Source: CAYOXX01 sp964408025
GTDB lineage: Bacteria; Acidobacteriota; DATKUA01
Assembly (NCBI GenBank): GCA_964408025.1
Contig: CAYOXX010000003.1
Span: forward strand, 1 to 64,000
Direction of reading: 5' to 3'
Length of the DNA: 64,000 bases
Under the pieces are notes generated by a model. The model made no database searches, had not been told where the DNA came from, and saw nothing but the letters and a program-made list of their open reading frames with translations. The translations under genes were made by a program, and so were the position numbers. Below, piece by piece: positions 43,800 through 52,660 of the stretch (position 1 is the stretch's first letter; every line of letters begins with the position of its first letter).

Positions 43800-45506
43800 C
43801 TAGCGCTGTCGGGACTCCTTTTCAAATTCCTCCAGCGTTTCGACCAGTTCCCGAACGCCTGCCCTAAGGGCGGTTCTCGTCGCCTCGCGGCTCCGCTCGA
43901 TCCGGGCGCGGTCTCCATCGATCAGGGCCTTCTCCAGAGCGTGCGCCTCGGGCAGCATACCGCCCTCGAAGGCCGAAACGATGGTCATGGACATCAGTTC
44001 GCTTGTGGTTATCTCTCCCCTGGCGGTGGCGTCGATCGCTTCATCTGCGGCTTCCAGCATCCCCTCCAGGTCGGCAATCAGCTCCCGGTATGCGTCGCGA
44101 GCGATCCGAATCGGCTCCTTCCAGTGCCAGGGTTCTTTTCTCACGCCCTGGCGGATCATGCGGGAGTAGTACTCCCGCAGGCTGATCCTGATGCCCTCCG
44201 TCAAGAGCCCGCCTTCGCAGCAGTTGAATATCTTGTGTCCGCTTTCCGTCAGCGATCGGATTTGACCGTTCAGGTAGTCTGCGTAGTCGTTCAGGGTCTC
44301 GGTTGTGCGAACCTCTTTTCCGACCGCGTCAACCGCAACACGGTAGTCTTCGGTTGCGCTTTGTAGTAAGTAGCTCTCCGTGTGAACGATCTTGTCGAAG
44401 AAGCTGAAGTCGGTGCCGACGAGTAGAATCTCGTCGAAGCCGGCCTCCGCTGCGAGCGCCAGGGCCGAAGACGAGACGGTGCCCCAGCCGCGGAGCCGGG
44501 TCAAGCCGAATTTCGATTCCAGCAGCTCGACTATTCCGTGGCCTATGTTGTAGACCAGCTTGTCGCCGCGGAACTTGCGCACGATCGAGTTCGGAATCAC
44601 CGGGTCGAAGGCGAGCTGGAGGTTGTACTCGTCGTCGGGGAAGTGGGCGGCGTTCACTTGTTGCGGGTCGCTTACAATCACCATGTCCGGCTCGACGCCG
44701 CACTCCTGGACCGGCACAAGCGCCGAGCCCACGGCGAGCAGGTGAACGTATTCCCCCAGCGCCGATAGCAGCGGCAGGTTGTAGTCCAGCGAAGGGCCGC
44801 TGGCCAGAATGGCCACGCGCCGACCCCTTGCGCTGCCCTTTTTTAACCGGTGGGATTCGTGCACGCTTTGCAGGTTCAGTCTTGTGTTCCGGATCAACTC
44901 GGTGTGCTGCTCTTCCATCGATTTCAGGTAGATCAGGTGCCGGTTCCAGGCATCCTGGATGTCCTGGACAACCGCCTCTACGTAACCCGGCTCGAGGAGG
45001 CCGAACGACTCCAGGGGGAGAAACTTCAGCAACGTAGGATGGTAACGATGGAATTGCTTCTTCAGGAATCCAGCCAGGCGCTCCGGTTCCGGAGCGTAGA
45101 GAATCTCGACTTCGTCGGAGAGGAAGTTCTCTAGTTCCAGCTCGGTCAGGAACAGCAGTAGCGGTTCAACCCTGGTTTCCACGACAACAATTTTTTTCGC
45201 CCTCTCTGCTCGTGCCAGCAGTCCCGGGAGCTGGTAGCCGAAGCCGGAGCCGCAGCATATCAGGATCTCGGGCGAGTCGGAGGCGAGCATCTTGTCGGCC
45301 CACTCGTCGAAAGGATTATGCAAACGGTGGAAAGGAATTTTCTCTCCTTCGACTTCCAGGACGAGATTTTGCCAGCCCGCCGGCTCCACGCTGCGAACGA
45401 TATCCACTTCGCCGGCCAGGAGGTTGTTGAGCTCCTGCTGCTCCTGCGGCTCGTTGGCGATGTACTTGGCGTTTCGCCTGAGCCTCGATAGCCTCTCGTC
45501 GCCCAT
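43800..45506 (-). CDS. Motility accessory factor (Maf) family flagellin glycosyltransferase
   Basis: A protein of about 568 residues of the Maf/DUF115 family, which transfers pseudaminic or legionaminic acid to flagellin in many flagellated bacteria. Family regions: CCGSGFGYQLPGLLARAERA and VVVETRVEPLL (N-terminal domain), VAILASGPSLDYNLPLLSAL, VGSALVPVQECGVEPDMVIV and GTVSSSALALAAEAGFDEIL with LVGTDFSFFD (central MptE-like domain). The C-terminus is helical. ATG 45506 is chosen; the GTG at 45521 is too close to the GAGGAG. With pse genes in the window, the donor is probably a CMP-pseudaminic acid derivative and the target a flagellin encoded elsewhere. Confidence 0.86.
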   Translation of the reverse strand: MGDERLSRLRRNAKYIANEPQEQQELNNLLAGEVDIVRSVEPAGWQNLVLEVEGEKIPFHRLHNPFDEWADKMLASDSPEILICCGSGFGYQLPGLLARAERAKKIVVVETRVEPLLLFLTELELENFLSDEVEILYAPEPERLAGFLKKQFHRYHPTLLKFLPLESFGLLEPGYVEAVVQDIQDAWNRHLIYLKSMEEQHTELIRNTRLNLQSVHESHRLKKGSARGRRVAILASGPSLDYNLPLLSALGEYVHLLAVGSALVPVQECGVEPDMVIVSDPQQVNAAHFPDDEYNLQLAFDPVIPNSIVRKFRGDKLVYNIGHGIVELLESKFGLTRLRGWGTVSSSALALAAEAGFDEILLVGTDFSFFDKIVHTESYLLQSATEDYRVAVDAVGKEVRTTETLNDYADYLNGQIRSLTESGHKIFNCCEGGLLTEGIRISLREYYSRMIRQGVRKEPWHWKEPIRIARDAYRELIADLEGMLEAADEAIDATARGEITTSELMSMTIVSAFEGGMLPEAHALEKALIDGDRARIERSREATRTALRAGVRELVETLEEFEKESRQR

Positions 45507-45611
45507 CGGCCCCTGCGCCACCTCCTCGTCAGCGGCAGCCCAATTCGTCTCCTGCGGCGGGGATATTCTAACACCTGCCGAGTCACAGCTTAATTTGTGT
45601 GCGTAGGTCGG

Positions 45612-45992
45612 TCAGCCGGCTGCCTGCTCGACTTGCACAACAGCCAATGCGATTGCGTAGTCGCCCGCGTGCGAGATGCTGACGGAAATGTTCAGATCCG
45701 AAGGCTTCTCCGTGTCTTGCAATCGGACCTGCGGTTGCCCCTCGGCGTCGTTAAGGACCTCGATTTGACGGTAATACAGCTTCAGGACGCTGGAGGCCGC
45801 CTTGACTACCGCTTCCTTTACAGCAAACCTCGCCGCGAAGTGCTGGGCGTAATTCTTTTTGGAGAGGCAGTAATCGGTCTCCCTCGCGGTGAAGATCCGG
45901 TCGAGGAATTTCTCCCCGTACCTGTCCACCAGCTTACGCAAGCGCGAAATCTCGACTATGTCAACGCCTGCGAGTTGGGCTACTCTGTTCAT
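45612..45992 (-). CDS. acpS: Holo-[acyl-carrier-protein] synthase
   Basis: Moves 4'-phosphopantetheine from CoA to the serine of an ACP. The 126-residue protein carries the AcpS motifs GVDIVEISR near the N-terminus and FAARFAVKEAVVKA, which holds the metal and catalytic residues, plus a C-terminal ISVSISHAGDYAIALAVVQ. It is upstream of the Maf gene on the same strand, and an ACP gene lies at 36684-36929 in the same island. It may serve that carrier as well as the general fatty acid ACP. Confidence 0.92.
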   Translation of the reverse strand: MNRVAQLAGVDIVEISRLRKLVDRYGEKFLDRIFTARETDYCLSKKNYAQHFAARFAVKEAVVKAASSVLKLYYRQIEVLNDAEGQPQVRLQDTEKPSDLNISVSISHAGDYAIALAVVQVEQAAG

Positions 45993-46123
45993 CACGAAGC
46001 CCTCGCGATCCGGCGTATATCAGCCGCCGTTTCCACCACGGCTTGGTGGAGCTTATCCATAGCCCTACAGCCGTTTATCACGGTTTCCCGCGGATTTCCG
46101 GGCTTTATTGCCAGGCTACAAAC

Positions 46124-47818
46124 CTAGCGCTGGTATAATTCTTCGAAGTCGAAAGTCACCCAGCGCAGGAATGGCGCGTCCCACATGTCGGTCGCCAGGT
46201 CGTCGACGGCGACGTCGATACTCATATCGTTGGCGCGAAATATAACCGCGTATTCGGTCGTCCCGTGGCCGACGGTCTGAAGCAGTTGTTTCATCTCGGC
46301 GGTGCCGACCGGGCGCCCGGCGCGCGTCCAGGCCTCGATCATATTCATCCCCGCCTCGTAGCGCCAGAGCGATGAGAAGTATGCCGGCTTGCCGAAGTAG
46401 TAGCCGGGACGGTCGGGGTCGACGCCGTAGACCTGGTGGTGGTTGCTGGCCATGATGTTTGTCGACGCCGTCGGTCGCACGTCGGTCGGGCCGCGCATGG
46501 CGCCGCCGAAGCGGTCGCCCTCGTAGACGAAGCCGGGAGCGTCCTGGCCACTGTAGGGCACGGCCCAGAGTGTGATCGAGCCGGGACCGCAAGTGCCGCC
46601 GCCCTCGCTGGCGAATTGTGCCATGATCTGCGCGATGCTCCCAGGCGTGGCGTCGGCGCCGGCGGTCTCGAGCGCGTAGCGCTGCACCCAGGCCATCGGC
46701 GTCAGGCCGCCAACCACCGGCCCGGGCCCAGTGCCGCCGGCGTTCTCCATGCAGTAGAGCCCCTCCTCGTTGATGCCGGTGATCGTGCCCACGAAGCCGG
46801 GCCACATCATCGACACCCAGCGCCTGCGCCCCGGCTCGCTCGGCTCGACGGCGAAGATCAGGAAGTGGCTCACTGTCACCTTGCGCGCGTCGACCTCGCC
46901 GTCCATGTTGCGCCCGGCGATCAGACCGCCGCCCAGTTCGCTTCCCTCGGTCTGCGCGCCCCAGAAGGCGAATTGCGTGCACGACGAGGCTCCGGGCGAT
47001 GGGTAGGCGGCGCGCCGCTCGATGTATGAGTTGATCGCCAGCAGCTCCGCCCGCCCGAAATCGCTCCCCAGAGCCTCGACCTCCATCTCGATGCCCGAGT
47101 CGCGCATACCCTCGACGACGGCGTCGACCTCGCGGAGATATTCGGGCGGGTAGTCGAAATTGTTATCCAGGAAGGGGACGAACTCCTCGAGGTAGCGCCG
47201 CGCCGAGCGCCACGAGTCCTCGAGGACGTAGAACTCGAAGAAGTCGATTATCTGCCGCCCGACCAGGTAGCCGTGGGCGTAACCCCGCTCCTCCGCGCTG
47301 CCCCGGAGCTGCAGCACCGGCAGGCCCCTCATCCAGCGCAGCGCGCCGTGCTCGCAGCGCTGCTCATCGCGCGGGAACGGCGTCGGCGTGCGCAAACTGA
47401 AATCGGCGTTCTCGACGTCCGCGCCGGCCGGCTCTATCGGGTCGACCCAGCCGCCCGGTTCGGCGGCGAACCAGCCGAACGGCTCCGGCGGATCGAAGCC
47501 CAGCTCGCCGTCGCCGTCGCGGTCCATGAAAGCCAGGACACTGTAAAACCCATCCGGCAGGCCGCCGAACTCGTAGCGCCCCGGCCCCTCCAGCGTCAGC
47601 GTCATCAACGGCTCCGCATCGCCGTAGATCTCACGCTTACTCAGCTGCCGCACGTCTCCCGCTGAAGTCACGTGCAACCGGTAACAGCGCACGGTCATAG
47701 CTCCCGCCCGCTCGCCGTCGTAGTCAATCCGCCCTGCTATTATTCCCGACTCGTCGGCGGAGGACATTACTGCCGCGAAAAGAAGCAGCAGACCGCATGA
47801 GAAGCTCAGTCCTTTCAT
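46124..47818 (-). CDS. Secreted C45/acyl-coenzyme A:6-aminopenicillanic acid acyltransferase-like hydrolase
   Basis: A 564-residue protein with an N-terminal signal peptide (MKGLSFSCGLLLLFAAVMSS). A beta-sandwich-like region follows (about 25-145, GRYEFGGLPDGFYSVLAFMD), then a peptidase C45-type Ntn hydrolase domain. RGSAEERGYAHGYLVGRQI is the family's conserved N-terminal block. The likely nucleophile cysteine is in GASSCTQFAFWG, followed by GRNMDGEVD. In related enzymes this Cys is exposed by autoprocessing; here it is preceded by Ser and a long region, so processing is not certain. It likely cleaves an amide in the periplasm or outside the cell. ATG 47818 lies just after the mscS stop. Confidence 0.78.
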   Translation of the reverse strand: MKGLSFSCGLLLLFAAVMSSADESGIIAGRIDYDGERAGAMTVRCYRLHVTSAGDVRQLSKREIYGDAEPLMTLTLEGPGRYEFGGLPDGFYSVLAFMDRDGDGELGFDPPEPFGWFAAEPGGWVDPIEPAGADVENADFSLRTPTPFPRDEQRCEHGALRWMRGLPVLQLRGSAEERGYAHGYLVGRQIIDFFEFYVLEDSWRSARRYLEEFVPFLDNNFDYPPEYLREVDAVVEGMRDSGIEMEVEALGSDFGRAELLAINSYIERRAAYPSPGASSCTQFAFWGAQTEGSELGGGLIAGRNMDGEVDARKVTVSHFLIFAVEPSEPGRRRWVSMMWPGFVGTITGINEEGLYCMENAGGTGPGPVVGGLTPMAWVQRYALETAGADATPGSIAQIMAQFASEGGGTCGPGSITLWAVPYSGQDAPGFVYEGDRFGGAMRGPTDVRPTASTNIMASNHHQVYGVDPDRPGYYFGKPAYFSSLWRYEAGMNMIEAWTRAGRPVGTAEMKQLLQTVGHGTTEYAVIFRANDMSIDVAVDDLATDMWDAPFLRWVTFDFEELYQR

Positions 47819-47820
47819 GA

Positions 47821-48852
47821 TCAGCCCTGACCTTTCATGTAAACCGTCCTGATCGGGAACGGTATCTCGATACCTTCTTCCTGGAAGCGCTTGTGGATGC
47901 GTTTGATATAGTCATGCTGGATGTTCAGGCGGTCCTCGAAGCGCTTTACATGGATACGCATCCTGAAGTTGATGCTGGAGTCGCTGAACTCGAGATACTT
48001 GAAGTTCGGCTCGACCTTGAGGTCCTCGCCGATCACCTCCTTGTAAGTCTCGCGGGCGACCTCGTTGGCCACGCGCTCGACGTGCTCGAGGTCGCTGCCG
48101 TAGCTGACGCCGACGAGGATCTCGGCCCAGAGGCTTTTGCGTGGCAGGTTGTAGTTGGTGACGATGGCGTCGGCGAGCTTGGCGTTGGGGACGATTATCA
48201 TGTTGTCCGTGAAGTCCTTGATCGTCGTGTTGCGCCACTTGATGTCGGTGACGTGGCCCATTTCGCCGGAGTCGAGTTTCACCCAGTCTCCGGGCCGCAT
48301 CTGGCGCGAGGCGATGATCTGGAATCCGGCGAATAAGTTTGACAAAGTTCCCTGCAGCGCCAGCGCTGCTGCCAGGCCGCCGATGCCCAGGGCGCCGATG
48401 AGCGGCGTGATCGAGATGCCGAGGTTCTGCAGGATGATGAAGATGCCGATGGCGACGATCAGCAACCGCGTCATGTTGGAGATCAGCGAGGCCGAGGTGC
48501 CGGCCGTCTTGGTCGTCTCGGAGATCAGATTGGTGAGCCCGCCCGCTATGCGCGCCACCACGATGGTCACCGAAAGGATGACGATGGTCACCAGGACCTT
48601 CTCGGCGAGTTCTTGCATCTCCGCTTCCAGCGGCACGCTGTAGAGCGCGAAGTAGGCGCCGGCGCAGAGGAACCACAGAATCGGCGCCTTGCGCATCGCC
48701 TCGAAGATGACGTCGTCCCAGCGCCACTTTGTGTCGCCGACCAGCTTCAGAATCCTCTTGAGGATGAAGAACTCGAAGATGACGCCGAACAGCAGCCCCC
48801 CGACGACGAACGAAGCCGGCACGGCCCACCGTATTAACTCCTGGTAATCCAT
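47821..48852 (-). CDS. MscS-family mechanosensitive channel
   Basis: A 343-residue small-conductance mechanosensitive channel relative. Three or four membrane segments fill residues 10-170 (ASFVVGGLLFGVIFEFFIL, VLVTIVILSVTIVVARIAGG, LLIVAIGIFIILQNLGI). The pore-lining TM3 is GIGGLAAALALQGTLSNLFAG. The beta domain is RPGDWVKLDSGEMGHVTDIKW and the C-terminal cage follows. It releases solutes on osmotic downshock. GGAGGGGAGCG precedes the ATG. The C45 peptidase gene follows on the same strand within two bases. Confidence 0.92.
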   Translation of the reverse strand: MDYQELIRWAVPASFVVGGLLFGVIFEFFILKRILKLVGDTKWRWDDVIFEAMRKAPILWFLCAGAYFALYSVPLEAEMQELAEKVLVTIVILSVTIVVARIAGGLTNLISETTKTAGTSASLISNMTRLLIVAIGIFIILQNLGISITPLIGALGIGGLAAALALQGTLSNLFAGFQIIASRQMRPGDWVKLDSGEMGHVTDIKWRNTTIKDFTDNMIIVPNAKLADAIVTNYNLPRKSLWAEILVGVSYGSDLEHVERVANEVARETYKEVIGEDLKVEPNFKYLEFSDSSINFRMRIHVKRFEDRLNIQHDYIKRIHKRFQEEGIEIPFPIRTVYMKGQG

Positions 48853-49292
48853 CGCTCCCCTCCTGCGGATAGGCGCCTAAAGATAGCACAGGCCGCGCGG
48901 GCAGTCAGCCCGAAGGGATTTCGGAGCCCGCCCGCTACGGGCCGCCTCCGGAATGAATCAATATTGGTTCATCGTCTGTAAAAGTGGCCGTCGATACAAG
49001 CCGCATGTATGTTAGAGACTGTTGACAAACTCGGGGTAGCGTCGGGCTTCAGCCCGATTGATCGCGCTCTAGCGTGATAATGGCTCCCGTCTTCGACGGG
49101 AGTAGGCGGACTAAAGTCCGCCGCTACAGTTTTTTGCGAGCAGATAGCTGCTATTCGGATTGCATGCACTGATGCATCTCAATCTGGCGGTTGCGGTAAA
49201 AATCGTCGAAGGAAACTCATAACAGGAATTTATCAACACTCTCATGTTAATATCGATCATTGCCCGCAGAATAACTTGACAGGAAAAACACC
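48853..49292. other. Intergenic region with a palindrome array
   Basis: 440 bases between mscS and the FGE-domain gene. Apart from the stacked palindromes at 49036-49135 (listed separately), it contains only ordinary sequence; the last 60 bases are AT-richer and could hold the promoter of the FGE-domain gene. Confidence 0.5.
49036..49135. repeat. Stacked palindromic (REP-like) element ending in a T run
   Basis: Three perfect short hairpins follow each other: TCGGGCTTCAGCCCGA (49042-49057), CTCCCGTCTTCGACGGGAG (49084-49102) and GGCGGACTAAAGTCCGCC (49105-49122). They are bracketed by GTAGCG and CGCTAC, so the whole unit can fold back. A T run at 49130-49135 follows the last hairpin, which could work as a terminator for plus-strand transcripts. 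Such compound palindromes are usually dispersed repeats. Confidence 0.65.
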
Positions 49293-50594
49293 ATGAACAT
49301 CCAGGGATTTCGGTATCTCAGTCTCGTTGGCTTATTGGCGCTTGCGCTTTTTTTCGTCCTGACGGGAATGTTTCTGCTGCCCACTACCAGGGCGCAACAG
49401 ACAACCACTCGGCGGGAAGAACCGGCTGCACGAACCGTCAGATATCGGGCTAACGGGGCCCCTTTCCAAAAATGTCGCCTTCAGACTGAAGGTGCCGGCG
49501 TCGCGTCGTTGTCGATATCGATCGATGGCATGGAATGGAGAAGGGTTGATTCGTTCGCAGGCTGCGATGCTGACGACGAAGTGTACATCGTTATCCAGGA
49601 TGAGAATAATGATTCATGGATTCAATTTGGAGACGGGATAACCGGCGCGCGTCCTCCATCGGGCGCGGAAGTAACTTGTACATATAACTATGGTTCCGGT
49701 ACCCGCGGCAATGTAGAACAAGAAACTGTGCGTCCGACGTTGCCGGTTATCAGCGGCGTGGCTTTGAGGCGCCTGGCGGGTCAGCAGCAGGTCTGGTTTG
49801 ACCGAGCCGGCCTGGAGTACGTCTACATTCCACCCGGGACCTTCTTGATGGGCTGCGTGCCTGGAGATGAATGGTGTGAAGATAATGAACTCCCTCGACA
49901 TCAGGTTACAATCACCAGAGGATTTTGGATGGGCCGCACGGAAGTGACGGTGCGCGCCTACATGCAATTCTGCGAGGAGACCGGTCGCTCGATGCCGCCG
50001 GAACCGGTATACAGGAATAACAACCTCAATCCGGGTTGGGAATATCTCGACCACCCGATGGTCAATGTGAGATGGCATGATGCCGTGGCCTATTGCGAGT
50101 GGGCAGGCGTGAGGTTACCGGCGGAGGCTGAGTGGGAATATGCGGCCCGCGGCGGCCACGAGGGACGGATCTACTTCTGGGGGAACGACAGGCTCCCGAT
50201 AGTTGATGGCCTCAAGCAGGCAAATGTGCGCGATGAAACGCGCAGGCGAGCACACCTGGATCTGAGATGGAGGAGCGAATACTACTTTGAGGGATACGAT
50301 GACGGTTATGATTATACCTCGCCCGTTGGTTTGTTTGCGGCCAACGGATTTGGACTCTACGACACCGCCGGCAACGTATGGGAATGGTGTTCTGACTGGT
50401 ATAACAGCAGCTATTACAGCACGCCCGATTCTCTTGTAGATCCCCAAGGTCCGTCGTCGGGCGAGAGCAATGTTCTACGCGGCGGATCTTGGCAAGTCGA
50501 TCCAGGTCTCGTTCGCCTCTCTGTTCGAAGTTGGGAAAGGCCATATCTCGGCAACAGCAATATCGGCTTTCGATGCGTCCGGGATGTGGATTAG
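49293..50594 (+). CDS. Formylglycine-generating-enzyme (SUMF1)-domain membrane/secreted protein
   Basis: A 433-residue protein. The N-terminus has a membrane segment (LVGLLALALFFVLTGMFLL, signal or anchor). Residues about 95-140 read WIQFGDGITGARPPSG followed by VTCTYNYGSGTRGNV, very like the core of phage baseplate J-like proteins. Residues 165-430 are a SUMF1-type domain: YIPPGTFLMGC, ITRGFWMGRTEVTVRAYMQF, VNVRWHDAVAYCEWAGVRLP, GNVWEWCSDWY and NVLRGGSW ending in IGFRCVRDVD. Many such domains are not true formylglycine enzymes but bind ligands. A broken paralogous end lies 1.8 kb downstream. Confidence 0.82.
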   Translation: MNIQGFRYLSLVGLLALALFFVLTGMFLLPTTRAQQTTTRREEPAARTVRYRANGAPFQKCRLQTEGAGVASLSISIDGMEWRRVDSFAGCDADDEVYIVIQDENNDSWIQFGDGITGARPPSGAEVTCTYNYGSGTRGNVEQETVRPTLPVISGVALRRLAGQQQVWFDRAGLEYVYIPPGTFLMGCVPGDEWCEDNELPRHQVTITRGFWMGRTEVTVRAYMQFCEETGRSMPPEPVYRNNNLNPGWEYLDHPMVNVRWHDAVAYCEWAGVRLPAEAEWEYAARGGHEGRIYFWGNDRLPIVDGLKQANVRDETRRRAHLDLRWRSEYYFEGYDDGYDYTSPVGLFAANGFGLYDTAGNVWEWCSDWYNSSYYSTPDSLVDPQGPSSGESNVLRGGSWQVDPGLVRLSVRSWERPYLGNSNIGFRCVRDVD

Positions 50595-50799
50595 TGTTCC
50601 CATTAGTTAGAGCCAAGGGATCTAAGACCTATATATAACCGGGGTGGCCGGGTAGTCGTAGCTCTGTAAAAACCTTCCTCGTCCCCAGAATCAGAGAGAA
50701 GCGGAGAGTTCGATACGCTTTACCTGTGGGAATGTGTTACTCTTTCCGTCAACAAGGCATAATATGCGAATGCTTGTTTAGGTGCGAAGGAGGTTCGCC

Positions 50800-52128
50800 A
50801 TGTCCTCTGGTCAGCGGACGCCGGATAGCCAATCGTTCTCAGCACCCCTAGTCCTGTTTTGTACCCTTTGCGTGGCGGCTTTATCCGTCGCGCTTGCGCA
50901 GGCGCAGGATTGGAAGCAGATCAGCTCTACTGGACCTTCATCCCGCTATATTCATGCCATGGCCTACGACAGCGGGCGCGGCGTAACGGTCCTCTTCGGA
51001 GGACGTGACGCTTACAACCTCTATTTGGACGATACCTGGGAGTGGGACGGTAGCGACTGGACATTAGTTAGTACTACGGGTCCTTCAACTCGCAGATTCC
51101 ATGCCATGGCCTACGACAGCGCTCGCGGCGTAACGGTCCTCTTCGGAGGAATGGACTATTCCAGCACTTTAGGCGATACCTGGGAGTGGGACGGCAGCGA
51201 CTGGACATTAGTTAGTACTACGGGTCCTCCGGCTCGCAGATTCCATGCCATGGCCTACGACAGCGCTCGCAACGTGACGGTACTCTTCGGAGGAAATAAT
51301 ATCGCCAACTATTTTGGCGATACCTGGGAGTGGGACGGCGGCAGTTGGACCCAAGTAAGCTCCTCTGGTCCGTCTGCACGCCAATCTAGTGCAATGTCCT
51401 ACGACAGCGCGCGCGGCGTGACAGTCCTATTCGGAGGACGTGACGCTTACGGCAGCTATTTAGGCGACACCTGGGAGTGGGACGGCAGTAGTTGGACCCA
51501 GGTTAGTACTTCTGGTCCGTCTGCACGCCAATATAGTGCAATGTCCTACGACAGCGCGTGCGGCGTGACAGTCCTCTTCGGAGGAATGGACCATTCCAGC
51601 AAATTAGGCGATACTTGGGAGTGGGATGGCAGTAGTTGGACTCAGGTCAGCTCCTCGGGGCCATTAGCTCGCGCTTGGCATGATATGGCCTATGACAGCA
51701 CGCGCGGCGTGACGGTCCTCTTCGGAGGGCATGACGGTTCCAGCTATTTAGGCGACACCTGGGAATATAGTAGGCCGGCTTTCGACCTGAAAGCGATTTT
51801 CAAGAGGGCTTCTCCGAGAGCCGTAAGGATAAGCGGACGTCTGAAGCTGATCGCCAGGGCTAAGAACATCAGCGAGGATAGCTCCCTCCCCACAACAGTC
51901 TATTTCCATCTGTCAACCGACAGGACTCTCGACGAGTCCGACATTCTGCTGGGCGGAAAGGTCATACCGGCCTTAGCGCCCGGGAAAAATAAAAAGGTAA
52001 AGATGAAATTCACAGTGCCCGCGATCGTTAATCCCGGTTTCTACTACGTGATCGTCGAGATTGTGGCACCGGACGCTAACCCGCGCAACAACGTCAGGGC
52101 CAGCAAATACACGATCGAGGTCTACTAA
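50800..52128 (+). CDS. Secreted kelch-like six-repeat beta-propeller protein with CARDB-like domain
   Basis: A protein of 442 residues. A signal peptide near residues 12-38 (LFCTLCVAALSVALAQAQ) precedes six repeats of 48-49 residues with pattern MAYDSxRGVTVLFGG, GDTWEWDGSSW and SSSGPSAR. Six kelch-like blades should close a propeller. The C-terminal 110 residues (FDLKAIFKRASPRAVRISGR, then VNPGFYYVIVEIVAPDANPR) look like a CARDB/FN3-like binding domain. ATG 50800 has AAGGAGG six bases upstream; an earlier in-frame start adds MRRRFA only. The repeats are close at DNA level. It likely binds ligands outside the cell; role unknown. Confidence 0.85.
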   Translation: MSSGQRTPDSQSFSAPLVLFCTLCVAALSVALAQAQDWKQISSTGPSSRYIHAMAYDSGRGVTVLFGGRDAYNLYLDDTWEWDGSDWTLVSTTGPSTRRFHAMAYDSARGVTVLFGGMDYSSTLGDTWEWDGSDWTLVSTTGPPARRFHAMAYDSARNVTVLFGGNNIANYFGDTWEWDGGSWTQVSSSGPSARQSSAMSYDSARGVTVLFGGRDAYGSYLGDTWEWDGSSWTQVSTSGPSARQYSAMSYDSACGVTVLFGGMDHSSKLGDTWEWDGSSWTQVSSSGPLARAWHDMAYDSTRGVTVLFGGHDGSSYLGDTWEYSRPAFDLKAIFKRASPRAVRISGRLKLIARAKNISEDSSLPTTVYFHLSTDRTLDESDILLGGKVIPALAPGKNKKVKMKFTVPAIVNPGFYYVIVEIVAPDANPRNNVRASKYTIEVY

Positions 52129-52660
52129 CTCGGACAGAGACAAAGCAAGCTTTTGAAGAGACGGGACGCAATAAGCGGCGCCAAGGAAAGCAACTAAGAA
52201 TGTCAGCTTTCCTGCTCCCGAAGAGTTTAGTGAGGTATGCCCTCCTACGTCGCCGCGTCTGAGGCGAGGCAAGTGTTCACTGGCTCGAATCAGTGTTATT
52301 CGCGGCAGCTCTTGGCTTTACCCACCGAGGAACATTCGAGTATCCAACCATTGCGAGTTCACTCCAGGCATCATTAACCACAGCTTGGATTTCCGTTGTA
52401 TCCGTGACGCGGAGTAGTGTTCCCATCGGCCAGGGCCGCGCGCCGATGGAGTAAAACAATAGTGAAGAAGCCCCACTGTAAAAGTCCATTGACTTCTGGA
52501 TGGCATCGTAATACTGCCTCTGAACTGTGAAAAGTGGGGGCTATGTGGGGGCAAAATGTAGTTCTATAGAGGCTTACGGTATTTCTGGTTCACGCTTACT
52601 ATTTGTAACTTGTTGATTTATAAGGGCGAAGGCTAAGAGGCACATGTTTCTAGCGAGGGA
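52129..52660. other. Non-coding/decayed region between kelch and GIY-YIG genes
   Basis: 532 bases holding a fragment of an FGE-domain gene (listed separately) and otherwise no intact gene. The stretch near 52530-52555 (GTGGGGGCTATGTGGGGGC) is G-rich and unexplained. Confidence 0.5.
52286..52417 (+). pseudogene. 3' fragment of an FGE (SUMF1)-domain gene
   Basis: Translated in frame, 52286-52414 gives RISVIRGSSW, then NIRVSNHCEFTPG, then SLDFRCIRDAE and the stop TAG. This lines up with the end of the intact FGE gene at 49293-50594 (NVLRGGSW, then LVRLSVRSWERP, then NIGFRCVRDVD). The bases after both stops share TAGTGTTCCCAT. No start codon or upstream catalytic blocks are present, so it is a remnant of a duplicate. 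Confidence 0.7.

Noticed and set aside
49030..49135. CRISPR array
   Set aside because: The palindromes differ from each other in sequence and spacing; there are no regular identical repeats or cas genes.
52530..52560. Integrase attachment site or integrase tail (GTGGGGGCTATGTGGGGGC)
   Set aside because: No integrase gene, no second copy and no clear direct repeat were found in the window.
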